A stretch of DNA of 64,000 nucleotides from Pegea sp. RAD2-039 (taxonomy: Eukaryota; Chordata; Thaliacea; Salpida; Salpidae): positions 248,001 to 312,000 of the forward strand of contig JAQGEQ010000354.1 of the NCBI GenBank assembly GCA_034620365.1, in the 5' to 3' direction. This document shows, in pieces, positions 21,738-34,700 of this stretch. Position 1 is the first letter of the stretch; every line of letters starts with the position of its first letter. The notes beneath the pieces are model-generated. The model saw only the letters and a list, made by a program, of their open reading frames with translations. It did not search any database and was not told the origin of the DNA. Position numbers and translations under genes: made by a program.

Positions 21738-23200
21738 ATGTCACAAGATTTTTTTAACTATACTTGTGACAAAAATAAGATTAAAAAAGAAGAACCTGTA
21801 AAAAAATATTCAGATAAAGAGCTGTTGCCTGATTTATCTGAAAATATCACAGAATTAATAACTGACTCCGAAAAATGTGGGACACCCCTGCAAACTAGTT
21901 GGACATTTTGGTTGGACAAGTAAGTATCAGTTAAGAAAACTCTTTTTAAGCTGACAGTAAATCTTTTGATGATGAAATGATTTAGTTCAATTCCAAATTT
22001 ATCCGCGGATGAATATGAAGCCAGTTTGAAAAGAATTTATCAAGTCACAACAATAGAGGTTTGAAATATCAATTTTGAAGCTGATTTCAGTTCTAATTGT
22101 CATCTGATCATTATTCTCATTTTATTTTATACAAATTTTTTCGCAGAGTTTTTGGGGAGTGATTAATCATCTCCCCGCACCAAGCAAGCTGCCTCCCCGT
22201 AAAGGATATCATATGATGAGATATGATAATCGACCTTTTTGGTTTGTTACTTAATCATTTATCTCTATCAAATATCTTCAAATCAAATTTTTAGGGAAGA
22301 TAAAGTTCATGAAAAAGGGGGTATGTGGAAACTACGTTGCAAGAAGAAAGACACAGTGAGCCAATCTTTGTTGTTAATCTCAGTAGTTTGCTTGATTCAA
22401 CTTTTCATCTTTCTCGTTATAGGACAGTATTTGGCAAGAAGTGTTGTTGGCTTGTATTGGAGAACAATTTGGTAATCATTTGGTTAAAGGTATATTTGTT
22501 GAGGTAAAAACTTAGGAAGTTTTCAAACTAATTCCTTTGATCAGATGATGACATTGTTGGCATCAGCGTCAACATCAGAAAAAATGATGACCTTGTACAG
22601 ATCTGGAACTTGGATTCATTAAAATCATCTGATTCAAAAGTCGTTGACAAAGTTATTGATCTTCTACCTGAAGTTCAGTTTGAAACCAACTTTTACAGAG
22701 GTAATTCCTGTTCATAAACGTTCAAATATTTCAATTTAGATTTGTTTAAAATGAGTCTGTTTATCTACGTAACAAAACTCAACCTTCATCGATTTCTCTG
22801 CTTATATTTGTTTACATAAAACTATTTGAAATTCTTGATGAAGTTGTTATTGTGGTTATCGAATGACGTTCTCAAATTTGCTGTTTGTTTTCATATTTGC
22901 AAGTTTGCTGCAATTAGTAACCCGAAAAGCAACTTCAACTTTTGATAAAGACTACTTGTAGCTACTAGATAAAACAGTTTCACCACCAAATCAATAATTC
23001 ATTTCTTTTAATTTTTTGCTACACAACATTTGTGATCGTAAAAATAATCTTTTTCTTCAGCCTCAAAAGTTCGATTTCAAATTGAGGAATTTGTTCACAT
23101 CATTTTCGTTTATTATTGGTTTTGAAGAATTTGGTTAAAAGGCATAACATCGTTTTTTTTTGTAGCTCATCATAATCACCGAATCTATGAACCTCGTTAA
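21738..23200 (+). CDS. EIF4E3: Eukaryotic translation initiation factor 4E type 3
   Basis: Class III cap-binding protein. Exons 21738-21919, 21986-22058, 22147-22241, 22295-22355, 22423-22489, 22545-22700 and 23166-23200 join to 222 residues. Landmarks: TSWTFWLD, KRIYQVTTIESFWGVINHLP, YHMMRYDNRPFWEED (the Trp equivalent to W102 of eIF4E-1), KGGMWKLR, TRxVW-like DSIWQEVLLACIGEQF, and the core VGISVNIRKNDDLVQIWN. Similarity to vertebrate eIF4E3 is much closer than to eIF4E-1. At the position of eIF4E-1 Trp56, which is Cys in mammalian eIF4E3, this protein has Tyr (DEYEASL). The last exon is 465 bases downstream and only 35 bases long, yet in phase. Confidence 0.93.
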
Positions 23201-26096
23201 GCAACAACCAGCGAACCATGTCGAAGCTTGTATATTTTCATATCTACTCATATCATTTCTGTACCCATGTTTGTCTAACTTATACTTACTGATTATTTAT
23301 TTTTTTCAGTGATTTCAACAACATCAATTTCACTTTTTCTTAGTACTGAACAACATTTCTTATCTTTCTACCTTAAACTAACACTGTCTTCTACTATTTA
23401 GCAGTTTTCTTAAAAAAATGTTCAATTTAATTGCTCTTTTTCAATCTTTTTCGATTTCCGAATAATTTTTAAATTTTTTTGTCATCTTAGTCTTCAATCA
23501 TTGAAAAGTTTGAATTCTTTTTAACTAGCTTTGTATTTTAAATAAACCATCTGAAAGTAGTGAAAAATGAAATTAAGAGAAGGTAGAGAAAAAATGTTGA
23601 TTTTTTGACGAAAATTAATTTTTAAGTTTTGCCGTGATTGAGAATTTGATAAAAACAAAATTTTAGTCAACAACAAGTTTTGTTTAATTAATAAAAAGTA
23701 AAAGAACATCTATGTTTCAATGAATTGTTTATCAAATTGAAATAAAAGTAATTTTATCTCTTACACCAAATTTCTATAGTATAAGCTCCTGAAAATGCTT
23801 GAGTGGTGAAATTTTTGAGATTATTTTTCTAAACTTCCAGTTTTGAAGAAAAAATCTCAACATATTTAAACTCTAACTACTCTTTGTGCTTGGCACACAT
23901 AAATAGGTTAAATATTTGTGATTAATTAGAGTAAAAACCAATCATTAAGAAGAGTACTATTAACAACTGCAGGCCTACGTACAAATTGGCGTTTTTATAT
24001 TTATCTTATAGAAATGTATCAGATAATTTTATAAGCTGCAGATATAGTAGCAATGTAATCAAATGCTATTCAGTTTAATCGCTATTTAAAATATTGTTTA
24101 GTTTATGAGTTTTTTACAAATTTTGAAGTACTCGTTTTCAAGGCAAAAGTATATTTGAAAAAAAAAATTACAAAACGTTTTATTATAGCTTCAACTAGTT
24201 GGTTAAAAATTTCTTTTGAACCTGAGCACTTTAGCTGTTGCCTAAAAGACCTGGTTTCCTGCGTTTAAAAATCAATTAACTTGACAATGGATGTTTACCC
24301 AGAAATTTTTTCTCATGATAATTTAATAATTGTTAAATTTCTTATTACTTCAAGATAGATGCTTAATTGTATGATGTTGGTAACAAAGTTTTTTTATGCC
24401 GGTCTTTGAATACTTGCTTTTTACTTTTTAAAATTACTTTATTGAAGTCTCATACCCGGGTCTTTCAAAAATGTGTTTCAGGTCTACACTTGAAAAATTT
24501 CTGGGAAAACAAGTTTTAAAAGGAGTTTAAGCTTAGCTAAAGTCAACCCTATTTGTAAACCACTAAGTAGTTTGTAAATGAGAAAATATTGTTGGTTTGT
24601 TAAATCAATTTTAAAAGCTTAATCCTATTTTAAGTTGACCATCAAAAGCTTAGAACCCAAAACAAATTTATAAATTACTTTTTATTTAATTTAACAAAAA
24701 GAGTTTAATGTTTAATTTAGAGAAGTTAAGCCGTTCTGTTTGCTTATACAAATTTCAAAAATTTATGAAAGTAATATAATGTCTTAGAAGTATAATACAA
24801 AGGTCTTAATTTTAAATATCTTATCCAACTTATCATAGTGCTATTTTGTTTCAAAGCTTGCCTAAATGGGCTTAGTATTTCAGCTACAGCCTTAGATCAG
24901 TCTTTGTAGGTCGTTGTATCAAATTCAACAGGTTTTTAAGCTTTTTTCTGGCTTAATCTTACACCCACACAATTTATTTCAAACAATCACTGCAAATTAA
25001 TACAAGTCATCCTGTTCTTCGCTACTGTGTTGTGGTTTTTACACTTGGAACAAAATCTTTTAAGGGTAATTTTCTTCAAAACATTTTTGGTAGGGATGTT
25101 ATATCAGCTTTATTGACAGTTTTGAGCGGGCCACTTAGTATGATGTGGCCCAAGATAAAATCAAACTTTGCACCCTAATATTTTTCTCAAGCTTTATTGT
25201 TCTAATAGGTTCAAGTCTGGTTTTCAACTTGTAGTTACACCTCAAAGCGTTGATGACTAAAATCGAGTTGTAAACAAAACTCCTGCTAATTCATGACAGA
25301 AATAAATTTGAAATTAATCATCAAAGATACTTGCAAACATTTCTTCAAATTAGGTTAGTGCCAAGATACTATTTTGGGAATGAGTATTTAAGGGTCACTT
25401 TTTGCTTGATTTTTATAATGATGTTCTTCCAAAACTTCTTTAAATTTCATATATAGGAGAAGGTATGGGAACAATTTGCTTAATTAGCTTTGCATTATGA
25501 CCTGAATATTCATAAAGTTATATTTTGTGATTTAAACTGCAATCAAATCAGAGAGTACTTGAAGTTGCTGCAATTCACCACAAAGTATGTTTATAAAACA
25601 TTGATTAGATAAATAGATTCGATTTTAAGTTAAATCAATTTTTAAACAACATTTATAAGTTAATATTCAATTGAAGTAATTTTCAATAATCGCTTAAATC
25701 AACATAAAAAGCTTCAACTTTTTACTGCAACAAAAATTGTCATTTTAGATTTTTCAGGGAAAGTCAAGTGATTACGTCATTGATGATTACGTCATCGCCG
25801 ATTATGTAATTCTAGTTAAGTTTTTAGCTCTTTTCCAATCCTTATCTTTTTCAAACAATTTCTAAGTTTTATTTAGATTTCTTTTGTTTTCACAAAATAT
25901 TCATGCGCAAAAAAAGGAGATAATTGAAAAATATTTGATGAAAAGAATATAGTAGAGTACTTCATTTTGGTGGTTTCAGAAAAGCTTTCAGAAAATTGAA
26001 AAATCATCTTGAGTTATTTCCTAAGAGCTTTAAAGAATAAAGATGTTCCAATCATCAATAATTTTCGAGAAAAAATCAGGCAAATAAAGAAGAAAT
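23201..26096. other. AT-rich intergenic, no gene seen
   Basis: Nearly 2.9 kb without a recognisable gene; the minus frame at 23521-23709 is low-complexity. A cluster of TTACGTCAT direct repeats near 25770-25815 is the only structured feature I see. Confidence 0.4.
25768..25813. promoter_or_regulatory. Tandem ATF/CRE-like TTACGTCAT repeats
   Basis: Three consecutive near-copies of GATTACGTCAT (the third degraded to gattatgtaat) in 45 bases. TTACGTCA is a known bZIP (ATF/CREB) site variant. Location is ~290 bases past the stop of the minus-strand tetraspanin; which gene it would serve is unknown. Confidence 0.35.
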
Positions 26097-28664
26097 TTAT
26101 TTATCGTCACGATATGCTGAATTTGTATAATTTCGATGATTATAAGATGGTCGACGATAATTCATGGGAGGCCTATAATCATGAAGATGAGGATCATAAT
26201 GGGATGAATAATTTGGGAAATAGTGATCAGGAGAACGACTGTAATGTCTTGGAGAAATGGGAGAATGACCTCTTAAGTGATCTGGGGAACGATTATGAAG
26301 TTGTGATTGCTCTGAAGAATATATATGAGATTGGCGAATAGGTGGTGATGTAGGTTTTAGTTCTTGAGAAGAAGGAGTTAAAATTGTAGGATTTGATTTA
26401 ACTTTATTAAAATGTCTGATGATCAAAGTAGCGACAATAATTTGACAAACCTGTAAAGAAAACAAATTTATAATTTTCTTAATCAAAGTTGATTTTAATT
26501 CAACAAGATTATTTCTACTTGAGTTTTTGTGTGTTAGATATGCTACTTAGCAGAAAATTTTAAAAATCTTTACATTAATTTTACATGTTTTAAAACGTAA
26601 GTTAAAAAGTGTTACATCGTTTTGCGGGGGCATTTCAAAGTGTCAAAAACTAAAGTAGGTTTGTGTATGAATGAATTATGATCATACTTTCTGCTATCTA
26701 CCTTATGGACCTTGCTTTTTGGTAACGGGTTTCAGCAATTATACCAAAAGCAAAATTATCAGCAGTAGCGGTTACTAACATCAATTTTGTAGATCCCGGT
26801 AATTTATGTTAGACAAAAAATCGAAAAAAGAAACTTACTTCAAGGACAAGAACCAAAGCTGCAATTGCAACTACTGTATAAATATTATTTTCCAACCAAT
26901 TCAATAAAGCATCATGACAACCTTGCTGTAAATTAAAAGATTTTCTTTCATTCAATAGTATAAGATAAAATCATAAGAAAAATTACTAAAGTTCTAAAGT
27001 TTTAGTTAATAATTTATCGCCGAGTTTTGTTATTAGCCAAACTGTCTTGTAGCAACTGATGAAGCAAACATTTTTTAAACCAAGATAAGTAAATTTTCAT
27101 AAGTAATGAATGTAGTACAAATAAACATGCTTCTGTGTTTGTTCGTATTTAAGTAACTCTATTCATATTATTGTGAAGAATTACAAAGTTTCAATTTAAG
27201 CTTGCAGATTCATTGAGATCTATATTGACTTATTTCGATATAAGGCTTTTAAAAACGAACAATAAACCTATATAAATTATAAAACCAAAAACAAACTTAA
27301 TCTTTTATGACGTCGGTATATTAGCAAATGAATAAAAAAGTTAAAAGTGATTTGACAAAAACTGAACAGGAAGCCTTCTAGATTGAGTTGGGTTAAAAAT
27401 AAATATACTCAGCCTAGCAAAAGTCCACAAACATGTCGATTCTCAAACGAGATCTAAAGTTAAAAACCTGAAAAATTTCTGGACTATCTGAAAGTGATGA
27501 AGTATTTTTGTAACACCAGGAAGGAACTTCCGTGTACTCTGATGAATTGTAGTAACCACAACATCCAAACTATTGTATAATGAGTTAATTTACATATTTC
27601 ATTAGTCTGTATCTTTGTTAGATAGTCTTACTCTTTCTTCAATCGCCTTTTTTGAATCAGAGTCAATTTTATCCCAAAGATCGTCTGTAAAGATAAGTTC
27701 TTCACCCATTAAACTCTTTGCTGTGATATAAGATATCAGAGCAACTTCTCCACATATGATTGTCACGATAATGACAACATACTTAAAAGACAAGGAATAT
27801 ATTGAAGATTTGTGGTAAAAGTAAATAGTTTTGAACATAAAAAGCAAAATCATAAAATTTTGGTTTGCTATTTTCACATAAATTTACATTTTACGGTTAA
27901 AAGAGATTTTAAGTGAACATGTTACAAAGGTTATTTTATTTTACAAAAACAGTTGAAAGTTGTTTATCTGGTCCCCTAACTTGTTTTTAATACAAGTAAC
28001 TTTTTCTTACTATAATCAAAAGAAGTTTCTTTCCATAAACTGTTCCTATAATTCCGATTACACCTAAAAATTGGAATAGAAAAATGATCATAACGAATTT
28101 TGGTTCTTTAAAACGTTGCAATATTTGTTATAAGCCAAAAAACTTTTGAAATATTTAATGACATCAAATAAAATTTTTTTATGAAATCAAATAGTTACAA
28201 TCTATTTTTATAAAATATCAAAACTACAAAGCAGCTAAATCTGGTTTACATTTATGTATGAAATAAGTGAAAAAATGTAATTACCAATTATTGCAAGTAA
28301 AACTCCAATACCCATTGCAAGGTAAAGAAATGTTTTACTTGCTTGAATTTCACTTGCAATTTCAAATATTGGAGAACCAAACATTAACCAGATAGAAAAG
28401 AAAGTGATAACAATCCCACTAATCTAAGAAAACAATTTCAGTTTCATTATAAACGGTGACAATGGACAACAAAGTTTAGTTTGGCAAAACATGTTATGAC
28501 AGAAACCGATTTTGAACTCAAGTAGTCAAAGTTCTGTTTAGTTGATAAAAAATATATATTTAAAAAGACAATATTTCTAATTAACTTTACACCAAACTGT
28601 TCTTTCTGCTTACCACATATAAAATGTTAAAGATGACAAAAAAGTATCGTTTGAAATTGTCCAT
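26097..28664 (-). CDS. Tetraspanin with long Arg/Ser/Pro/His/Tyr-rich C-terminal tail
   Basis: Four-pass membrane organiser. Minus-strand exons in order: 28664-28614, 28423-28285, 28063-28011, 27781-27632, 27569-27468, 26925-26839, 26450-26097, joining to 311 residues. TM1 is FFVIFNILYVISGIVITFF, TM2 and TM3 follow (FLYLAMGIGVLLAIIG; YVVIIVTIICGEVALISYI), then the large loop with FGCCGYY (the CCG motif), a third Cys in PSWC and a fourth in QGCHDALLNWL, giving the two-disulfide loop. TM4 is VVAIAALVLVLEVCQIIVATLI. The cytoplasmic tail of ~100 residues is unusually long for a tetraspanin and full of RSP, HY and PP motifs. The exact subfamily was not recognised. Confidence 0.9.
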
Positions 28665-30372
28665 CTGACTTTATTCTTAACTATTTGCTTCTCACTTCTT
28701 TTCTAAATGGTCAGTTTTCAAGAAATTCTTAAAGTGATCCAAAATTATAAAAAAAATGTAAAAATTCCAATTATCTTTTGCTAGTTATTCTTTGACGCTC
28801 TCTACCATCTAGATATCACTAGTCTGAAATCCGCTTGAGGTCGCTCTAACCTAGATTTTATATGTAAAAATTATTGAGATTAAAAAAGATAAATTGAGAT
28901 GAAAATCAAAGAATCTATTTTTCTTACACTCAGGAAATTAATTTTAGATTTATATTTCTAAGAGTATCATGAAACTGTGATAGGAAATCATTAACAACTG
29001 CTGAAAAATATGAAGTAAATATTTGTTTTTAATACAAACTGCAAAATCATTTATTTATTTAACAGTTCAGTCAGTAGCTACATAATGGCTACTTTTTGGC
29101 CAAAAATTAATTTAAAATTCCTTTTTTTATAGAACCAGAAAAAATTTTTCTGAAGAGAATCTTGTTGTGAAAACAAACTTAGTCGAAAGTCAATCTTTAG
29201 TGAAAAGGTGAAAAAATTATTCTAAACTGATCAATCTAAGTTTTACTATAGACTGCTAAATTTAAATATTCAGACAGTTTCAGTTTATTCTAGATTTCTA
29301 TTTCAATGATTTATTAGATAGCATCAAGATCTTAAAGATTTGTTTTAATTAGATTATCTATAACAGTAATCTTTTACATATTTGATAAGCTGAACTACTT
29401 AACTAAACAAGAACTGTTTTAAAAGCTTACTGCAAAAAAAGAATCTTAGAGAACTTTAAAAAGTGATTAGAAAGTTAGAAATAGTTAGATTAGAAATACT
29501 TTTAATTTGATTCTTTACACCAAATGCTTGTAGGAATTATCAGAATAAATCACGAGACATTATTCAAACAAAGCTACTGAAGCATACGAATTAATCGTAA
29601 ATTTAGAATATAACAAGTTTAACCAGTTTTAGAAATTCCTTACTAGTGGTTGTTATAACAAGAGTTTGACAATCAAAGTTTATAACAAAAATCCCTTTTT
29701 ATATATAAAAAGTATATTTAAATATTTTGAAGCAAATAAACATTAATAAATAAACATAAATGTTCTGCTTTTCTACCCATTACAGACTCAACTTATTAAC
29801 CAATAAGCTTTGAGTTTCACATAGAGTATAAACTTTGAACAAAAAAACTAATTGAATGAATTTAGCAGTTGTAGAAGATCAAGACATCAAAAAGCTTGAT
29901 TGAGAGAAATATGTTAACAGAAAAATATTTTATCGCATACGCAAATGTCATTCAAAAGCAAGTGTTTGCAGGTTTACTTGTTGATAGAGCTTTCTATGTA
30001 CTGCCACTTGAGTTGTTTGTCGTTGCTTACTGTTGGTATTAGCCGCCTATTACAATAAAATAGAGCTTTCTTAAAGATTTGTTATCATTACACTCAGATA
30101 ATCAAAAGTGATTACGAGTTGCATCATTGTACAAATAAACTTTAAAGATATTTTTACTCTTTTCAAAAATATAATTATCATTTAGAGAGTTTTGCAGAAA
30201 AAGCTCAAATAAACCAACACCGAAAGAAGTCAGTATTTCTTATTTACTTTTGTATTTAACTATTATAGAGATTTATTTGATGTTTAATTAAAACTTTAAA
30301 GCTACAAAAAAGAAATTAAATAAAACTTAGTATGACAGATTAAATTTGTAGCTTATTAAATAATTATCAAAA
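28665..30372. other. Intergenic with dispersed-repeat copy
   Basis: No gene recognised. Contains copy B of the dispersed repeat (30031-30090). The promoter of the tetraspanin should lie at the left end, but no motif is clear. Confidence 0.4.
30031..30090. repeat. Dispersed repeat, copy B
   Basis: Partner of 11551-11610 with the shared core AGCCGCCT, TTACAATAAAA and AGCTTTCTTAAAGA. Confidence 0.6.
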
Positions 30373-31257
30373 ATGCATAGTTGGTTTGAAAGTGATGCAA
30401 TCACAGAAGCTTATATCAAATGTAGACCTGATCTTCCTTTGGAAATAAAAGAAAAAGTTCTTCAATTTCATCAAGAAAGATCAAACAACCTCTCATTGAT
30501 GATTGATATGGGATGTGGAAGTGGACAATGTACAAAAGTGTTTGCATCTTCTTTTGATCAGATAATTGGCGTTGATCCAAGTAAAAATCAAATTGAGAAA
30601 GCCAAACTAAACAATTTTGCTGCTAATATCAAATATATGGTTGGATCAGATGAAGACTTGCCAGTTGATGATGGTACAGTTGATCTTGTATTTGCTGGAC
30701 AAGCTGTCCACTGGTTTAACTTTGACAAGTTTTATTCTGAGTGTGCTAGGGTCCTGAAAACAGATGGTTGTCTGGTTTTATTTGGTTATGATCGACCAAA
30801 TGTGAGTATAACAGAATTTTCTGACAAAAAAACGTTATCAGAAGTTCAGGTAAAAAGTGATTTGGCTGTTAAGAAGTTTTTGAAAAAGTGTCTGTATGAT
30901 GAAAGGAGTAAACATATTGAAGATCATTACTCAGAGATCTTCTCCAGTTTAAAGAGCTGTGAAAAATCTTATGCGGATGATTTTGTAATGAAGAAGTCTT
31001 CTACTTTGAAGAGTTATTTTGATTTAATTTCTAGTTTTTCTGGTTATCAAAACTACGTCAACTGTACATTTAAAATACTTGAAAAGTCTTTAAGTAAAGA
31101 GAAAGCTTTGGAAGTCTTTCGTAAAGATTATGACATCATAGAGAGTCTTAGATGCTCGTTGAGAGAAATTTGGCAAGTGGATGCAAAAGATGAAGAAGTC
31201 AAAATTCTTATATCTTGGAGCACATTTATGATTTTCTCAAAAAAACCAAATTTTTAA
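30373..31257 (+). CDS. Class I SAM-dependent methyltransferase
   Basis: Single exon, 294 residues. Rossmann-fold methyltransferase of the Methyltransf_11 type: motif I LMIDMGCGSGQCTKVFA near residue 42, acidic loop IIGVDPSKNQIEKAK (motif II) near 64, motif III region GSDEDLPVDDGTVDLVFAGQAVHWFN near 92-115, and post-motif ARVLKTDGCLVLFGY. The C-terminal half, which would decide the substrate, shows no familiar motif. Similar orphan methyltransferases occur widely in animals and protists; the substrate is unknown. No signal peptide or membrane segment. The start is the first in-frame ATG. Confidence 0.88.
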   Translation: MHSWFESDAITEAYIKCRPDLPLEIKEKVLQFHQERSNNLSLMIDMGCGSGQCTKVFASSFDQIIGVDPSKNQIEKAKLNNFAANIKYMVGSDEDLPVDDGTVDLVFAGQAVHWFNFDKFYSECARVLKTDGCLVLFGYDRPNVSITEFSDKKTLSEVQVKSDLAVKKFLKKCLYDERSKHIEDHYSEIFSSLKSCEKSYADDFVMKKSSTLKSYFDLISSFSGYQNYVNCTFKILEKSLSKEKALEVFRKDYDIIESLRCSLREIWQVDAKDEEVKILISWSTFMIFSKKPNF

Positions 31258-31717
31258 ACACAATTAAGTTTTTTTTGATTTCTCACAAAGATGAAAACTG
31301 CAATAAAATAAGAATCAATATTCAAATAGAAATTTTCACGACTCATTTTTATCACTAAAAAACCTAAATTATTAGAATCTACATAAAGATAAGATCATAT
31401 GTAAATTTATTTTATCTCAATCGATTAGTGAACAATTGTAAAAGCACAAAATGAATATCAGAAGGATGAAAAGTTTGTAAATTAAAAAAAGAATTCTAGA
31501 AAACAACAAATCTTTCAGCAGTCCACTAAACTACTAATTGAAGTTTTGAGAGAATCTTTAGTTTTAGAAAATTACATTTTAAATTTAATAAAAGTTTATT
31601 CAAAGGCAAGCAAGTCTGAACACCATAAAATTGAATTAAAGTTTCTATCATCTTCTTGATTCAACATCATTCTGATCTTCCTTCTTGATCTGTTTGATTT
31701 GTGAACAACTTTAGAAG
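31258..31717. other. Convergent 3' regions, no gene seen
   Basis: Lies between two convergent genes: the methyltransferase on the plus strand and the lectin receptor on the minus strand. Confidence 0.5.
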
Positions 31718-34700
31718 TTAAAAAAACTCGGCAGGTAGCGGAGGTAAGTTTCCATGAAACGAATCTTCAGCAACCGGATAATCTTCCTGATTTATCCCTG
31801 AAGACATAAAAGATGACTAAAGACTCACAGGGTAAAGATCAAACTCTCACTTCTCGATGGCGCAACGTCATCAATTGATTCGTATAGATTTTCTTCCTGA
31901 TCCCGAGAACTTTCAGGAGATTGATTGAAGATCTGACGTTGGACCAAAATGGGACCTTGATGTCCCATTACCCTCCTCTTTGAGACCATACTGAGAGGCT
32001 GGGCAATGATTTGGTCAAGATTTGATCCTTCAATCTCAACAACATTTGCCATTTGAGGGTAATATTCTTGATTAGGTTCTACAGCCAGAGGGCGCGATTT
32101 CATCGGATACAAATCTTCCGTACTCACATAAGCGTCCACTAGAGGGCGAGGCGGGTTCTTTGAAGCGTAAGTTTCGTAACGCAATGGACGAGAAGGTTTC
32201 GGATTCGGGACTTTCCGGATGGGAGTTTCAGAATGAGAGTGATCAGGACGAGACTTCCTTACAATTGTGGTCTCGCTGCTGGTGCTGCTACAAAATATTT
32301 AAACGTCAGAGTTATGAGTGTATGACGTCATTAGCGACCTGGTGAATGACGTGTCGCTGACGTCATCAAGTTCGGTGGTTGTGTATGATCGCAGAGAAGC
32401 CGTCGAATTTTTGAATTCGTCCCCAAACGGCGCTACAGTAGACGCGACGCGCGATCTGGTCCACGCCGAAGATTGTCTTGAAATTTTCGATTCCAATCGC
32501 GGATCGTAATCACGTGATCGTGTTTCATAGCCAGAACTATCTGGGGAATACCCTCTTCGCGCAAATCGACGCCGATCAGTGACGTTGTGGCAAGAGCGCG
32601 ATCTCAGAGGAGCCCGACGCCTCATTTTTGGAGTTGGATCCGGACTGATCGACCTTTTTCTTCCTTCACGACTTCTTTTTTGATGCCGAAAAGATCTCGA
32701 CGCATGATTCGATTGCTGCTGGTTGCTATGACGCCGACGATGATGAGGAGGTGATGGAAGACGCCTGTGACGATAATTACTCGGATAGATTCGACGATTT
32801 CGATCTGGAAGATAGAAAGATGAAAAAATTTGTATGACTCATTTGCATAAGCTACCAGATTCGTGTTCAAACGTTAAATTGTCGCTTCCATAACTGAACT
32901 CAGAAGCAAAATAACTCTTGCTCCTCGGAAGATGATGTCTTTCAGGAAGAGGAGGCGGCTCTGAAAAAATCTTCCTCAGTTTTTGGGGCAAACTTTTTCT
33001 GAAAATTTACTTTGTGGATAAAATTGTGAAATTTGTGATTCTAATTTCGGTCTGATGATTGGTTTCTGTTTAAATCCTTCGATTTGCTCCAAGAAAGTTG
33101 AAGTTCTAAACTCAACAATAATTTCAATAAAAAATTAAATTCGAGTTTTCAATAATTACGTTTTTATTGGAGCTTTTTTTGGCGACGATTTTTTGTTCTT
33201 TTCACTTTTTTCTTTCTTTTCTAATTTTTTATCATCACTTCTTCGAAAGTAGCATCGAATTCCAACTGCTACGATAATCAGCAAAATTATGCAAATTAGT
33301 GTCGCGAGAACCGCGCTGTTGGAAGGTTTAACATCATTCGGTTTGGTGCTTGTTGTAATTATTCGTTCAGTAACAACAAGTAATTCTTCATTTTCTCCAA
33401 AGTTACCCTGAACTACACAAACCTTATCATTTGCTTAATTTCATTTGTTTCAGTTTCTTACTTCTTGAAGGCCGGTTTTCAGATGCTATAGTTGGTTTAG
33501 CTTCACCATCTGAAACAATTTCGTCGTATTCAAAAATAACAAAATCAAATATTTTTATCGAGTTAATCACAAAACTCTAATTTCTCTTTATTAATTGATA
33601 ACTTTTCTGACATTTTTGGCAGACGAAGGGATACGCTGAGTTACAACTGAGGCTGGAAAACTTCGGACTTCCGTTCCCTTTCATCATGGGGCAACTCATC
33701 GGACCTTTCCGTTTGATTATTCGATCATTTTGCTGAGTTTAAAAATGAAAAAAAGGCAATTTGTTTAAAGGTTTCAGTTTATAACCAAATTTGGCTTTAA
33801 TTAATATTTAGTGTTCTTAAAGAAGCAGAAATTAGTTTGATTTTGATTTTAATAATTAGAGGTTTGAAAATCGAACTTTATTTGATGGTTATATCATAAA
33901 AATAGAACTAGACATTAAAATCAATTAACATTAAATACATTAAAATAAATTTCTTATCTAAATTATAAGCCCTAGAAGTGTAGAAAAAGATTTTTCTTAT
34001 AAATTAACCTAAAATAAGAACGTAACATTTTAGCTTGTAAATAAGTGTCTTAAAAATATGCGATGTGTAGTAATGAATATAAGAGATTTAGTTTTAAATA
34101 AATCATTTAAATAAAATCTCTAAATAAATAAAAAGATAAGTGGAATGTGTGGTTGATACAACATTTATTATTCAATTATATTAATAATACGTTTACAAGA
34201 TTTAAATCCTGCAAACACACAAATTTATAAAAAAAACTTCAGCTTTTATTAGTCTTCTTAGATCTGTTCAAATGCTTTGAATAGTTTTATTGAAATTTCA
34301 AACAAAAAAGTTGATATTTTCAAACAATTGCATTCGTGCTTTGAACCTATTATTCTGTTATATTATTTTTTATTTAACAAAATTTTTACTTAAATTACGT
34401 AAGGATTAGTAAACTCATTCAATAGATCAGTATCTGAACTTTAATATACCTTTTAAGGCTCTCCATGAGCTAAAAATGATTTTATTTTATATTGTTAAAG
34501 TTTCTCAATGAAATAAAGATTTATTGAACACCCTAAAATAATAAAAAGAAATCTTTTCATGGTGTTGACATCTATATGCAAAGGTGGGTGCTACGGTTGA
34601 TTAGAAAAGAGATTTTATTTGAATCGATTTAAATTATTTTTGTAAAAAATATAAATTTTCAAATTCAACTCACCAAATATGAGCCAACCCAATGGTCTGT

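Noticed and set aside
25768-25813. Possible telomere-like or satellite seed
   Set aside because: Only three imperfect copies; better described as clustered bZIP sites.
26009-26341. 110-codon plus-strand open frame rich in Asp/Asn/Glu
   Set aside because: It is the antisense shadow of the last exon of the tetraspanin.
32160-32509. Plus-strand open frames of 61-63 codons
   Set aside because: Antisense to the lectin-receptor tail exons, whose minus-strand frame continues across splice sites.
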